From NCBI RefSeq assembly GCF_037975245.1, contig NC_092564.1, positions 18,001,984-18,065,983 on the forward strand: a DNA stretch of 64,000 bases, given 5' to 3'. The notes below the pieces were generated by a model, which was not told the DNA's origin, made no database searches, and was given only the letters and a program-made list of their open reading frames with translations. The position numbers and the translations under genes were made by a program. This stretch comes from Apostichopus japonicus. Lineage: Eukaryota > Echinodermata > Holothuroidea > Aspidochirotida > Stichopodidae. Positions 37,393-51,218 of this stretch are shown here, in pieces (within the stretch, counting starts at the first letter, position 1; every line of letters begins with the position of its first letter).

Positions 37393-40300
37393 TATTGAGT
37401 AAAACTCTTACCATGCCATCTGTTGTGTATTTTCTGAGAGAATATCTCCCACAGAACTCTTCTTATTGTCTCTGATATTAAAGGCTCTGTGATACTCCAG
37501 TCTCCAGACACGTTACCATCGCTGAAAGAACACACTCCTCTGCATCATCTGTGAAAACAATCATTGATATCGTTTTAAGCAACAAAAGTCACTAGATGCA
37601 AAAACTACATGAATGAATGAATGGATGGATGTATGGATGGTTGGATGGATGCATGGATGAATGAAAGACTAAATAAATAAATAAATAAATACATTTTAAT
37701 TTACCTGATGTCAATTCCAAATCTGTTGTGTCAACCAGCTTTGAAGGTTTATGAGGGTCGCGAACAGACTTCTTTGTCTTATTTTGGTCCTTTCTTCTCA
37801 CGTATCGCAGTCGGTTTTCCGGGTAGCCTGTTGCTTCATGGCGACCTGTGCCAGCACAAAACTAGACTTCCTGAAATTTAGCAAAGAAAACATATGATAG
37901 AAAAATGTTACTTCTCTAAAAATTCATTGTAGTAATACCTCCAAAAAAGTTCATTTCTGCAATTTTTTTTTTTTATCTGCAGACCTATGCAATTAAGAGC
38001 CTATTCTTATCACAAGCTTTCTGTACAGCACCCACTTTTGCACACAGTATGGTATATGAACACAATTTGAAAAGGCCTGTATTTGGCCAATTTTTCCTTA
38101 CTTTTTTTTGCATTTTAAAACATATTGCCATAAATGAAGTTTACTGAACGTTTCAATACGGATCTCAGATCCTTATGATCTATTTCCATGAACAGTATAA
38201 GAATTCAGAGAAGTTTCTGCATACCATTTAGTGTGTTATTTTGCCCCTCTTTTTGCCATTACTAGGCAAGACCATAAGCAACTTTATGCTAAGGTGCATT
38301 GGTATAAGCATTAACATAAAGCGGCATACCTGCTCGGTATAACCGGGTATACCTGAAATATTCGCGGAACCGCTACTTCAAGCGTTGACTGTACTATTAC
38401 ACAATACCATGAACCTATGGACACTAGCCTACAAATGTATTTGCGATTTAATGACGACTTTACCATTTCTGTTTTTTTCTTTTGCAGAAACTTATTTAAA
38501 TATTGATTAAAATAAAAAAGTAAGAAAAATCAGCGTTGTTTTCATTTCAACGCAAAAGTACAGTTCAGTACACTCCACTACTGGGCCCAGTCCAACCACA
38601 ACACTACAGTAGCATATAGGTCTAATGCCTTATTTGTAAATGATCACCTAATATACAGTAGAACGTACAAGGGAAAGACTGATTCCCACTGTAGGCAAGT
38701 CTTACATTACCTAAATCTAAATTACCAGGAACCCTTATTAGGCCTTGCCTGCCTTACTTATGTCATTCAAAATATTTGGTTATCGAAAAATTACAATCCA
38801 CTTTGTGGTGAAGTAGCAACTGAACATTAGAACCCACCATACAGTAATACTGTTTGCCCTGTAGCACCATAGAGGCTTCACAATAGTACTGCATACTGTT
38901 GTGTGTAGGCATGTGCAGTACTGTAGTATACTGTACAGTACAGTCAATCAAAAACCTACACTGAAAAAATAAACTAGTCAATATTGCCACGGACTAACGT
39001 TAAATTAGTCTGTAACGTTAGTCAATGCACACGGACTAGCAAAAATCTTCGTTTCATCGCTGCTTCTTAGTTAGTTTACACTGACTAAGGAAAATATAAT
39101 CGCAGCTTAGTCGGTGGCGACGGACTAAGGTATTTTAACCCATGGACTAAGAACGATACGGACACCCGATTTACGCCATAATCGTAGCTTAGTCGGTGTC
39201 GACAGACTAATGTATTTTAACCCAATTCGATTCACTTCAATTTGGAAACCGAGAGGCAACGGCAGCTTGCTGGGCTTGGCATAGTTTCATACGATCACTC
39301 TAAGCAACTTTCAACCGTAAATCACCCAAGAAGGTCTTTAGAAGAATGGAGGTATTAACTGCATCATCGGCCTACCTGTTATTCCTTTAATTTGAAGGTA
39401 AAATTAAAGTTAATTGTTAGGCCACTGGCACTAGTACTGTATTATGGTTAGTGTAACGCTACCGTTGTCACGTTGGCGTTTCGCAATACACAAGTGCAAT
39501 GACAGTGAGTAGCCTATAGGCTTCTACTGGGTACTGCAGTGCATTCTCAACACTAAAGTGTGCATCCTAAACACCAATTAACAATGTGTTATGTGTGTAT
39601 TGGGCTAGATTGAACAGTGGCACATAATCTTCTTATTTATTCCCAAACAAATGCTGGAACTATAAGGCTCAATAGTTTATTTGAAGTCTACACTCATTTG
39701 GTAAAGATTTCCTGTAATTTCCCATGTGAATCTAAATGGGTAGGCTTTGTGATATTGAATAAGCAAGGCTAGACCTTCAAACGTACAGTCACAGTAGGCT
39801 GAACAAATTATGTTGGCTAGTCAACGGTATTATATGTTGCGAGCAGTCAGGATGCACGCTTCAGTTCTATTTAACCTTTTCATTTATCATTTTTTAGTAT
39901 TTAATTTCCGGTCACGCCAAGGAAACAATTGCGACATTCCTTCACGGTCGACTTGCTTACTGTAAGAAGTATTAACCGTTTTTTCTCAGGAAAGCTTGAT
40001 AGTCTGAAGTTATTATAACATGTGCTTTTAGTATACTGCCAAAAGAGTAAGTGGTTGTATTTGCATTGATATTTTATGTAGAAGTAACGGTAAATTGAGT
40101 ATGTTTAGTTTGGTCTATAATTGCACGTTTTTTTTTCTGTCCAATGTAGTGCAGGGTTCACTTGCGCGAATTCAAATTATTCTGTTTATGTATATGTATA
40201 TGCATCGATTCTTAGATTATGTTTTTTTGACATTTATTTGTAATTCAAGCATATCTGTTTAGTAGCAAAGTTTAAAGGTTAAGATTAATTAGTTTTCTCT

Positions 40301-40853
40301 TTTTGATACTAGATTGAATGAAACTCATTGGCGTAAATAATAGATCAGATGATACAGTTTAATGCAGTTGCTAAAACTCTGGGTATTCTCTAGTCTTCGC
40401 CGGTCCATTATATACTTTAGTACTACTAGTAAGACTATATCAAAACGACCGAAGACAAACTTAGTGTAACAAAGTACTGATTCTCCTCTAGCCTAGGTCT
40501 AAACAGGCTTGTTATGTGAGCAAGCAAAATAACAACTAAAAACGATTAGGCCTATAAATAAGTTGGCTCAGTGCATTTCTGTTTCTAAAATTTTATATTT
40601 TTAAAGATCATAACAACAAACAAAGATTTAGCCCATGTTTTATTATCTCTGTATTCTGGGCATTTGATTCTGGTTGCAATGGTGATGACACTCTCGTTCA
40701 AATTTTCAGCTTTATACAGTCTGCTTCAAACTTTGGGATTGTTTTTTGAGACTATAGTGGAAGCAAATCTCACATAACTTTGTGGTGACAACTTTATTTT
40801 TTATTTTTTTCAAATGATGAATACTTTGCTGTTTCTTTCTTCCAGCAGGAATT

Positions 40854-41040
40854 GAAAAGCCAAATATCTACGTCAAGGGTGAGCTTTCCTGTGATGTACG
40901 ACACCAGTGTGGAGGCAACAGAAGAGGAGAACTGTGTTATATATGGCTTAAAGACATGTTTTAAGATGATATATTGGTACCCTTCGCAGAACAAAAGAGT
41001 TTATCCAAGAGTCCAAAAAGCAAAGGAACAAGTACCATAG
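40854..41040 (+). pseudogene. Unidentified spliced open frame in E3
   Basis: After a good TTTCTTTCTTCCAG acceptor the sequence is open as ELKSQISTSRVSFPVMYDTS ... KEQVP and stops at 41040. A second frame reads GIEKPNIYVKGELSCDVRH and stops earlier. A possible further exon near 42979-43058 (VNNGADFGFLKTSGRPFVV) follows a CAG. I do not recognise any family. It could be the cargo of E3, equivalent in position to the SAM genes of E1 and E2, but SAM-like sequence was not seen. Confidence 0.3.
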
Positions 41041-41206
41041 AGAAAAAAGATGGAAGAGTGAGTTTAACTATTGTACCCAACTGTTTAATGATATTTAAGA
41101 TACTTTTCATAACCTGTTTTAAAAAAAAAACCAGTCTAGTATATCATTTACGTGCAAGCTTCATAAGTTTGGTCAAATTTTCACTGATCTGTAGAGCGGG
41201 AGTCCA

Positions 41207-42712
41207 GAGGGTTTGGTTAGCTGGGAAGGTAACCAATTGCCTGGTACATCACAATGTTCACAATGCATTCCTGTATATGAAACCTGATGACTGGCAAACC
41301 GACTGTGGTGGATGTGGCTGGGAGAGCAATTTTAAAGTCACCTAATAGCTAACCTAGAGCAGCTTTCATGGTAACCACATCAAAGTAAGTACAATGTGTC
41401 AGGTATGGCCCCAAGAGCAACAAATGGCCATTGCCAGTAATTATTGGTGGTGGGGTACCCCTGCCAGTGATCTATAATTGACCCCTCACGGCTGACCTAG
41501 GTCAGCTCATGAGGTAACCACTTGAAACCTACTGGAAAATGTTGGTTAGGACTTCAGATACAAGGGATGGGCATTGCCAGTAATTTTTATTGGTGGGGTA
41601 CCCCTGCTAGTAGACCCCCAAAATGCCCATCCCCTCATTGACCTAGGTGAGCTCATGATTTGACCAGTTGAAACCTACAGGAAAATGATAGGTATCACTT
41701 CATATGTAAGGATGGGCATTTCCAGTATTTTATATTGGTGGGCCACCACTGCCAGAGTCCGCCCATCCCTTACATATAGAATCCTGTCAATAATTTTCCA
41801 GTAGTTTTCAACTGGTTAAATCATGAGCTGACTTAGATCAATGAGGGGGGGGGGGCTTTTTGGGGGTCTACTGGCAGGGGTACCCCACTAATATAAATTA
41901 CTGGAAATGCCCATCCCTTACATATATATAGAGTCCTGCCAATCATTTTACAGTAGTTTTCAACTGGTTACCTCATGAGCTAATCTAGGTCAATGGGGGA
42001 TTGGCATTTTGGGGGTCTACTGACAGGGTTACCCCACCAATGTAAATGACTGGAAATGCCCATCCCTTACATATGAAGTGATACCTATCATTTTCCAGTA
42101 ATTTTTCAACTGGTTATCTCATGAGCTGACCTAAATCAATGAGGGAATGGGCATTTTGGGGGTCTACTGGCAGGGGTACCCCCCCAATATAAATTACTGG
42201 AAATTACCATCCCTTACATATGAAGTGATACCATTTTCCAGTAGTTTTCAACTGGTTACATCATGAGCTCATCTAGGTCAATGGGGGATGGGCATTTTGG
42301 GGGTCTACTGGCAGGGGTACCCCACCAATAAAAATTACTGGCAATGCCCATCAGTTGTATCTGAAGCCCTAACCAACATTTTCCAGTAGGTTTCAAGTGG
42401 TTACCTCATGAGCTGACCTAGGTCAGCCGTGAGGGGTCAATTATAGATCACTGGCAGGGGTACCCCACCACCAATAATTACTGGCAATGGCCATTTGTTG
42501 CTCTTGGGGCCATACCTGACATATTGTACTTACTTTGATGTGTTACCATGAAAACTGATCTAGGTTAGCTATCAGGTGACTTTAAAATTGCTCTCCCAGC
42601 CACACCCACCACAGTCGCTTTGCCAGTCGTCTGGTTTCATATACAGGAATGCACTGTGAACATTGTGATGTACAAGGCAATTGGTTACCTTCCCAGCTAA
42701 CCAAACCCTCCG
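41207..42712. mobile_element. Fold-back element inside E3
   Basis: Starts GGGTTTGGTTAGCTGGGAAG and ends with its inverted complement at about 42712. The arms remain complementary for several hundred bases. The inner arms are tandem units of roughly 130-150 bp containing CTACTGGCAGGGGTACCCC and TTTTCCAGTAGTTTTCAACTG, in opposite orientation on the two sides. The near-identical frames at 41197-41345 (plus) and 42572-42715 (minus), both containing VWLAGKVTNCLVHHNVH, are mirror images of the arms and not genes. No target duplication was resolved. Confidence 0.9.
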
Positions 42713-44394
42713 GGATCCCGGTCTATTGGGATCATTATTAACATGATTAACATAATTATTAAGCTTTGAGAAATAACTTGGTGTTATGCTGTGCAAAGCT
42801 AATAATAATTTGGTAAAGCTGCTATTCCTGGCTTATAATTTGAGGGACCTAGATTTAAATGTATACCTCCCAATATGTTATAAAATTTTAATGTAAATGT
42901 ATGTTTATGATAATGTGAGTTATCATGTGCTATATCTGTATCTGTGCTTACACGTATATCATATTTTCTGTTCACAGGTCAATAATGGTGCAGATTTTGG
43001 CTTCCTGAAGACAAGTGGGAGGCCATTTGTAGTTAAGAGAAACACTCTTTGTTCGTGAAGACTTAACTGGTGTCGATTTGGGGTACCACTTTAAAACGAA
43101 AGTCATGAGGAACCCTTGCCCAAGACTCAACTTTGCATTATTGTGCAGTGCTATACTTTTGCGATTCATGTTTGATCCATTAACTTGTCTTAACTTTGTT
43201 GGAAAAAAAAATCAGATTTTCAGATTTTATTTACAATGATTTCTTCTCTATCTGTCGAAAGTCAGCCTTTTGTAGACATCAGAAGTTTTATCAGAAATAA
43301 ATACTGCCAATGTACACATTATTTGTGTTTCTTCTGCTCTTTTTTCTTTCAGTGATACTAGTCAGTGAAACTAGTCGGGTTTAATTCTTTCAGTGAATCT
43401 AGTCAGTGCAACTAGTCAGTCGATACCGACTAAGAAAGGTTAGTCGGGAGAGGCACCATCCTGACTAATGTAAAACCTGCTATAAACTAGTCGGTGGCTC
43501 ATATAAATTAGTCGGTAAAGACCGACTAATGTCACCAACTAATGTAACTGACTAATAAACATTTACCGACTAAAAAATTGTTGATCGACTAAGCTGACGG
43601 ACTAAGATGACCGACTAAGAAATCCAACTGACTAAGGAATAAATTAGTCGGTATAGCAACTGACTAAGGCTATGTTAGTCGGGAGAGGCACCAGATGGAC
43701 TAACGTTTTGTTAGTCGGTGAACCAATTTAAGTTTTCAGTGTAGCGTTTATATTTTTCACACCACACGCTACACACTATAGTGTACACTGTATAACGCTA
43801 GGCCAGAGTAAACCCGTGACGGAGTGAGCATAGCTTCTTCAAATCACTAGCTTTATTGCGTATGATTAACACAACAAACGAAATGGAAAGTGCCTAATAA
43901 CTCACCTTTGAAATTCTTGACGTACTTCTCCAATCCCCATTGAAGTAATTTTGCTTCTAAGAGATCCATAATAGCATTTCGTGAGTGCGAAATTTCGAAA
44001 AGATGGCGTCTGTGTAAGACCGTGTAGCGTACGTTCGAGCGCTGCAGGTCACATGATGTACATCAGCCAATAGCATCAAGCTTTACGTTTTGATCAGGAA
44101 CGGTACAATGAAATGATACCATGCCTAATGAAATTGAATCGGGAATGGTTGAATTTTATCCGGGAATGGATTAAAATTATCCTGAAAAGGATGAAACTAT
44201 TTTTATCAGGAATCCGGGTCACAAAAGTGACCCGGAAAAATTAAGAGTGTGCTTAGAGTTTTTTAATGTAGCAATATAGCCTACTGTATGGAAACAATCA
44301 CGTATAAATAGCCTAAGCTGCAGGATTTTATGTTTGCATCAGTTCTTATGGATTATAAATGATTCAGTTTTTCTAATGCATTCAGACTTTGCTG

Positions 44395-45720
44395 CCTCCA
44401 CCCCATAGAACCAAAGGTCACCACACCATCGCAGCTTCATTCGATGCAGAAAAAGCCTTCGACATGAAAGTGGCACGAATCAAAGTCTCTTACTGAAACT
44501 CAGAAAATACAACATTCCAATCAAACTTACAAGATGGATCTCCAGCTTCCTATCACACCACTCTACCAGCTTCAAAATAGGGTCATCGTTCTCTTCAACA
44601 ATAACAATCACCACTGGTTCACCTCAAGGCAGCACCATCATAACCCTATTCTTTACATCCTCTACGTATGAGACATCCCTCTACCAGACAACGACTATAC
44701 TAAAATCGCACAATACGCAGACGATATCGCCATCGGGGCCAGTCACATTCACCCGTACAGAGCAGAAGATTACCTACAACACTACATCAACAGAATCCAC
44801 GAATGGCACAAGGAATCGATAAATAGAACTAAACCCGAAGAAATCACAGATACTCTACATCGCCAAACAAAACAGAATGAGAGGAAGACAACCATATCTC
44901 ACACTCAACAATACCATCATCCCAGTGGCCAACCAAGTACGATTCTTAGCAGGGAATACACATCGACAACCGGCTCAAACTTGGGTACCAACATCGTCTC
45001 AACCAAAGAAAATGTCAAACAACGTGTCAGACTACTTTTCAGAATTGCCGGAACTGAAGAGCACCTGCTAGCATCACCTAGTACCACTACGAAGATTTTT
45101 AAGATGATGATCAGACCACTCTTCGAATGCACCAGCCTTAGCCCACATTACCACTTACAACACAGAACAACTTGAAGCCACACAACGCAGAGCATGCAAA
45201 ATCGCCTACCATCTGCCACATGATACAAACTGTGAAACAGTAACAACCATTGCCAACATTCCATTAGGAACGAGAGACTTAATCAACTTACAGACAACTT
45301 CCTCGTTCCTACACATCACCTACACCAGCTCACCAAGAATCAACTAAAACAGACACCCTATGACCTGGATACGACTCCCCTCACCGGCCTAGATATGGAA
45401 ATTTGGGGACCTCAGCTACCTGCAGAAACTTAACGTATTTCCAGAACAGAGATCATCCAACCAACTTTTACCAGAAACAGCTACACCGTCATAGGGAAAT
45501 GAACTCCGTCTAGTCTCCAAACTGACCTATCCATCGATTAGAAACAGGACCAACCGTTGAAGCCAGCCAGCCACCACTCACCACCACCACTCATTGCCTC
45601 CTCCAACCCTCGAAACATGCTACCTTCCTGTCAACGTCCAGCCACGTTTCTCTCCGACCCAGCCCACAAAGTTCAAACTTAAACAATCTCAACTTTTCCG
45701 ATCTCTCATTTTAGGAGTCT
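44395..45720 (+). mobile_element. Non-LTR retrotransposon relic, Jockey-like reverse transcriptase
   Basis: Broken frames encode reverse-transcriptase blocks in order: TIAASFDAEKAFD (motif A), LLLKLRKYNI and RWISSFL, TTGSPQGSTI (motif B), YTKIAQYADDIAIG (motif C, catalytic ADD) and a degenerate thumb with NQVRFL. Stops and frameshifts occur throughout, for example a stop soon after motif A. The palm motifs and their neighbouring phrasing resemble Jockey/CR1-type LINEs. The 5' end and endonuclease are missing. It lies just outside the right end of E2. Confidence 0.82.
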
Positions 45721-47176
45721 TATATTTACCGGTCAGGAGCTTTTGCCCCTGGCTCGCTCAGTGATGTTTCAAACAGTATGCTAGCTAGAGTTTTTTTTTA
45801 TAAACATTACACAATAAAGCCTAGCTTTGGACTACGTTAAGGGACCAAGCGCCGAACTGGCTTCTTCGTGACCGAAAATAACTTCAAAAGGGTTGCAGTA
45901 ATAAAGACCCCTCCATTGAATATGAACAACTAAGTTTCACTTTTACCACGCACTACAACGACAAGTGTTTGTATATGCAACTACAGTAGTTCTATTTCTA
46001 TTTGAATTATATCTGTTATGATCTACTTTATGCGCTGAACCAATTCGTAAAACGCTATTTTTGCCACTATTTTTTGTTGTTGTCGATGAATTCATTGAGA
46101 ATTAAGGTCACATGTTTTTGCCTTTCGTATTCTCGGTTTGCACTGTGTGTTCATCGCGACCTTTTTGTATGCATATATCAAACTTTTATTGAAAAAATAA
46201 TAATTATAAACTTAATATTATAGCACTATATTGCACTTCATTATTAATATGGATGTACAAGTTTAGTTTACGTTGAAACAGTGTATGATGTGGAAAACTG
46301 CACCCGATATACTTATAGCTAGTACAGTAACTACTGTTCATGTTCCACAACCGTGTATCAGTAACTACTGTGCTGTGTTCGTCTGTGTTAGTCTTCGTCA
46401 CCCAGTCGCCTCGGATTTTCACCTTTCGGACTCGTAGTTCAACGTGTAACAGCTTTGCAGTAATTACTGTGCCAACTGTAACACATGTTACCGTGTTGCG
46501 AATTGTTTTGCCATTTTTGTATGATTCCAATAATACATAAAACTATCTGGGAGAACACAGAAAGCCCCCCCCCCCCCCCAAAAAAAAACAGCTTTGTGCT
46601 GTAATTCACAATGACCAGTATTATATTTGATTTATTTATAGACTTGTTTTTGTCTTTTGTATATATCAAAGGTCTATTCAATTTGCAGTTGAATTCTTTG
46701 GATTTTTTTTTACTTCACTACAGAAAAGGTTACTTGTTTTTCTTCTTCTACTTTGAGTATCAGGGAGGTGCCGATATTTTATACAAATTTCAATAATGGA
46801 AAATAACAAATAGGCTTCGTGTCTCTGTTATGTACACGTATCGTCTGCGACGGAGACCATACCCGGTAATTTAGTCATTGTGTGAATAACAAATCATATC
46901 GTTCTGTCTTTTCTTCGTCGGTATTTCTTTGCAAAGTTGGAATGTAAGCAGTTTGGAATGATTCTATTCTCGTTCACTCAACCGAATCTTTGGCGACACC
47001 ATTTGCGGTCGTTATGGTTTTGGTTTTGATTTTGGTTTTGATTGATATTTTTCGGCCTTTTGCAAAATTGAACACGGTCATCGTCTGGTATGGGGTGGTA
47101 ATCGTTGTCATTGTCGATAGCTGTATGACACGTCGTTAAAGTTGCCGTTGAATTTGCATCCTCTCATGTATGTCGT

Positions 47177-47214
<38 letters not shown>

Positions 47215-48223
47215 GCTAGTCTGATATGTGGTAAGTGGTAGGATAGTAAGCTATATACGCATCTATATGTTCCTTGACAACATGTAGGTCTCGTATCGAT
47301 AATCATATATGGGTAGGCACTGCTTTATGCATATTTCTCTTCCCCAATGACCCATAATTCCTCAACTTGTTGAATGGTATACGTTCTATTTACTAAATAT
47401 TTAATGAATCTGTAATACTGCTATCAGTAACTCAATAAATATTAAAATAAAATCGTCACCACACAATGCAAGCTATATATAGGTGCATAACTTCATGCAA
47501 TATATGTTGTCACATTTTTGTGTGTGTCTGTACATGTGCTTGTGTGTTAAGCGGGTCTAGCTCTTTAGTGAGAGGAAAGTACATGAAACGAAGGTTGTAG
47601 GCTAGGCGTTATGCAAAATAAACTATAGATAGAAAAACAATACCCCAAATTGATTTCATTTGACTAACTACGGATATTGCCACTAAGATATAGTGTTACA
47701 GCTGTATATACCCCATGCATTTACTGTATACACAATGCATTTGTGTATTTGGATGCCGCTATATGTTGGGCCAGAATGTGACTTCACGATAGCAACACCC
47801 CATTGCTACCCCTTCACTATGAACATTGGGGTTCGTTCGTTCGTTCAATCTCTATCGTACTCTGCATGCACCATAGATTAATGTTATCCTATAATTCCTC
47901 CTACTCTCCCTCCCCCCCTTCTCCCCTGTCATGCTCTCTCTGCCTCCCCCCTCTCCACCTCTCTATCTCCCCGTACTCCCACCATCTCTTGTCCCTTACT
48001 GTCATCAAGTGATAGGTAACTGAGGAATATCGTGGACAAGAAAAGAGGAATGCAATGATATATATGATAGTGCTGCAGTTTAATTTTTACATATAACACC
48101 ACTTAACGTATACCATGTAACATTGAAATAAAAATATAAAATTGAGAAAACATAGTTAAAAATACATTCCAAAGCAGAGCAATGCTTATATGATGGTATA
48201 TCTAGATGGTAATTGATATAATT

Positions 48224-48273
<50 letters not shown>

Positions 48274-48663
48274 CCAGTTTGGAGTTGTTGTTTCGATTGT
48301 CAAAATGAATGGTGAAAAACTGAGGTTTAATTTGTTAACTGTCATAACCTCACATTGTATCTGCAATGGAATATTTTAAAATAATAATAAAAATAAAGTG
48401 ATGGTTTTTATTATTATTATTATTATTATCTTGATATTTAAGCTACTCGATGGTTATTCGAAAATATTCTAGACCTGGCAGATTTTGGAAGAATTAATTC
48501 AACGTAACGATCGAGTGGCATCTTTGGAATAAATAGATGTATAATGACAATATTGATAAAAGTAAAAGAATTTGGAAATTGTATGTTAGTTGTGATGATA
48601 CTCTTGACAACTGGTTTACTCTACTAACTTTGTAAGTAGGATATATGTAAATATATATATATA

Positions 48664-48711
<48 letters not shown>

Positions 48712-48722
48712 CATGTATGTAT

Positions 48723-48777
<55 letters not shown>

Positions 48778-51200
48778 CATGTATATATATATATATACAG
48801 AGAGAGAGAAATTTGTTATCATGATGATAACTGGGTTTTAGAGATTGTACAGTTTACAACATGGGCATTAGCATTCCTTCACTGTTGTAAATTGATACAA
48901 AGAAAACAACAACATATCTGATGGTTGTTGCTATACTGGAACAGGTATCGGTTGATCCCAGACAATGTTAAAAGATCACGGTGTGTTTACAATGTGCGCA
49001 AGGTAAATCAAAGCGAAACTTCGAAGGGACAATTTCGTTATAGTTCAAAAAACTTTAGTTGAGGGCATTTTCAAGTTTTGGGGGATTTGTAGTCTAGTCT
49101 TAAAACAGATGCTTGGGGAAGGGGGGGGGGGTGGTGTGGGTGTGGTGGTAGAATTTGGTTCAATTTAGACATAAATAGATAATATATAACTTTGATTTAT
49201 TCTAATAATGTGGCTTAAGCTCGTATACTCCAGAATTAGTTATATCAGAAAGAAAGAAGGAAAGAAAAAAAAAAGGGAAATAATCAAAAACAAAAATGAA
49301 ATTCAATGTAAAAATGTAATCACGAAGAAGATTTGTATACTTCGGAAAGCGTTAAACTTTGTTGTTAGACATTTGAGGTGTTAAGACACTTTACGATGAC
49401 ATGTTTGTTGTTTGTGTAACTCAGACCTGGCAGATTTTGGAAGAATTACTCGCATAAGTCTCTAAACGGAACAAATGTTGATACAAAAGAAGGATAAGAC
49501 ACAGAAGATGTTACGTATCTTACATTCATCACAAAAAAAAAAAAAAATTGTCTTTCAATATGTGGTTGGAAAAAGAAAAAAAATTAAAGTCAACTAATTG
49601 AACCTCCTGTTATTTTCACTTGTATAAGGTTGTGAATGTTTGTGTGAATATATGTGTGTTTGTGTGTGGTGATTTGTGAATGGTTCGATGTGAACTAATA
49701 TTGATTAAGATACCAATGATTTGATCTGAATAACAATAGTTGATTCGTAGTAGGTATAGGTGATTCTCCCATAAATTTGAATTCAAATGAACTATATAAC
49801 TTTAGTCTATATAGACTTTTATTATCATCCTTGAATCTGTTTTTTTTTTTTTGCATCTGTGTATGTGATTTCGTTTATAGTGTTGAGTTCAGTATGGATT
49901 TATCTATGCTGCTGACTAAAATAAAAAAAAAATAAAAAAAAATTAAAGATATAATGTAGAATTTAAGAATGCAGTTAAAAAGAAACAAAATGCACTCAGT
50001 AAAGTTAAGAAGAAGACTAAAGAAACCGTTTCACCGAAATATTTAATTCTGGAATACAACTCTGATGTTATTGCGGAGCTTCATCAAGTCATTTTGCAAT
50101 TATCAAACAGCATAGCAGACTGTGTATTGTATTGTAAGTCCCACGTTTACAGGCGGTTCTATGAACCCATTCACCCAACGAATCCAATTGTTGTCAAAAG
50201 TGTTTTGTGTGGGTTGAATTAAACAGGTTCTTGAAAAATGTGGCAACACCCTATGGGCTTCTGTCTGTTATACATTAGTCACCCACAGAATAATGGGGTA
50301 CGAATTTTACGTGTGTTAATCGTTGTTAACTTTGAGGTGTGTTTCGGTCTAGTAAAATTTCAGTTATTTAACAAGCAACACCTTTTAGATTATCTTTGAA
50401 AAAAAACTTCCTGTGAAAATTTGAAAACTGTAGGTATACCTGGCGTACTGTGTTATTATTATGTTATGTTGTATGGTTCATACATACATATTTATGCTCA
50501 CTGGCCAAGTAATTTTGTGTTATTGTCACCTAATATTCCAGTTGCAACATACTCAATTGGGTTCAAATCTAGTTCCAGCGATGTCATATGTTATCTTTGG
50601 TGAAATACTCTTTTTACAACAGAAAAGCAGACTGCTAATCACGTGATCATCATATGATCTCCATTGTTTACCTTTTAAGACGTAACTACGAGTTTAAAAC
50701 ACCATGAAAACGTTCGCTGTTGTTTTATTTTTACCCGTTCACTTCTAATTATATAAGCTGGTAGCGTTTGTAATGAAGTCGAGCCATATTTCCTTTTCAG
50801 TCCAACTCAGTTTTCAAGTCCAAAATGTCAAGATTCCAATTTTTTTTCGTTCAGTATTGTCAATACACAATCGCCTACAGAGAAGGAAACAAAGCAAGAA
50901 GGTGATATCTACTATTATAGGCGATAGCAAAGTTCAAACCGGAAATTGTATTACTGGAAAAACGTGTGTCTGAGAGGGTCGAACTGCTTAGACGGACAGT
51001 GCCAGGAATAACAAGACCCAGGAGACACCGGGAGACATTGGTGGGACATGGTGTCCGATCTAATTCCCCCAACAATGACTTTAGTTTGGCTGACACACAG
51101 ACGACCATTTCAAAACCAGTAGACATTGGCTTGATTCGCCTCTTCCCCCCCCCCCCACTCCAAGCATCCCCACCCCCTATCAATTAAGACCACTTCAAAT
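45721..51200. other. Intergenic region between gene A and gene B
   Basis: No coding or RNA gene recognised. It holds TA tracts at 47182-47213, 48226-48271 and 48648-48798, an ATT tract near 48405-48430, purine-rich and poly-G/C runs (46566, 49110), and a 26-bp exact repeat at 48471 and 49423. Short frames such as 46204-46530 and 50875-51183 show no motif or splice context. Confidence 0.6.
48648..48798. repeat. (TA)n tracts with GTATGCATGTA spacers
   Basis: Two TA runs, each ending in TATGTATGCATGTAT. The block appears duplicated in tandem with a unit of about 60-65 bp. The tract ends in a GAGAGAG run near 48800. Confidence 0.9.
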
Positions 51201-51212
51201 TCTATCAAACAT

Positions 51213-51218
51213 TTTATT
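51213..51218 (-). terminator. Candidate poly(A) signal of gene B
   Basis: TTTATT on the plus strand is AATAAA on the gene strand, about 500 bases after the stop codon. It is a reasonable 3' UTR length, but AATAAA is common in AT-rich DNA, so this is only a candidate. Confidence 0.3.

Larger units (their letters stand above)
38959..43741. mobile_element. DNA element E3, 4.8 kb, nested in E2
   Basis: Ends are CACTGAAAAAATAAAC and, inverted, CACTGAAAACTTAAAT. TA duplicates at 38957-38958 and 43742-43743. Subterminal arrays at 38985-39230 and 43360-43730 consist of many GACTAA/TTAGTC and TTAGTCGGT motifs in both orientations. The architecture is the same as E1 and E2, with a different private motif. 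A fold-back element sits inside at 41207-42712. Confidence 0.85.
37393..43969 (-). pseudogene. SAM-domain gene in E2, interrupted by E3
   Basis: Exon 1 is 43906-43969: MDLLEAKLLQWGLEKYVKNF, a SAM-domain start ending in phase 1 like E1 exon 1. A later exon, 37705-37861, encodes FCAGTGRHEATGYPENRLRY followed by VRRKD and a basic stretch. It aligns with E1 exon 25280-25445 (both keep G-x-x-GR-x-ATGY and YVR), and both end in phase 1. A further exon at about 37393-37529 is uncertain. The phase-consistent frame reads DDAEECVLSAMVTCLETG and then stops, while another frame (ITEPLISETIRRVLWEIF) stays open to a GTAAGA donor. E3 lies in the intron after exon 1. Confidence 0.6.

Noticed and set aside
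41197-42796. Two nearly identical frames with VWLAGKVTNCLVHHNVH on opposite strands
   Set aside because: They are the two arms of the fold-back element read in both directions, not a duplicated gene.
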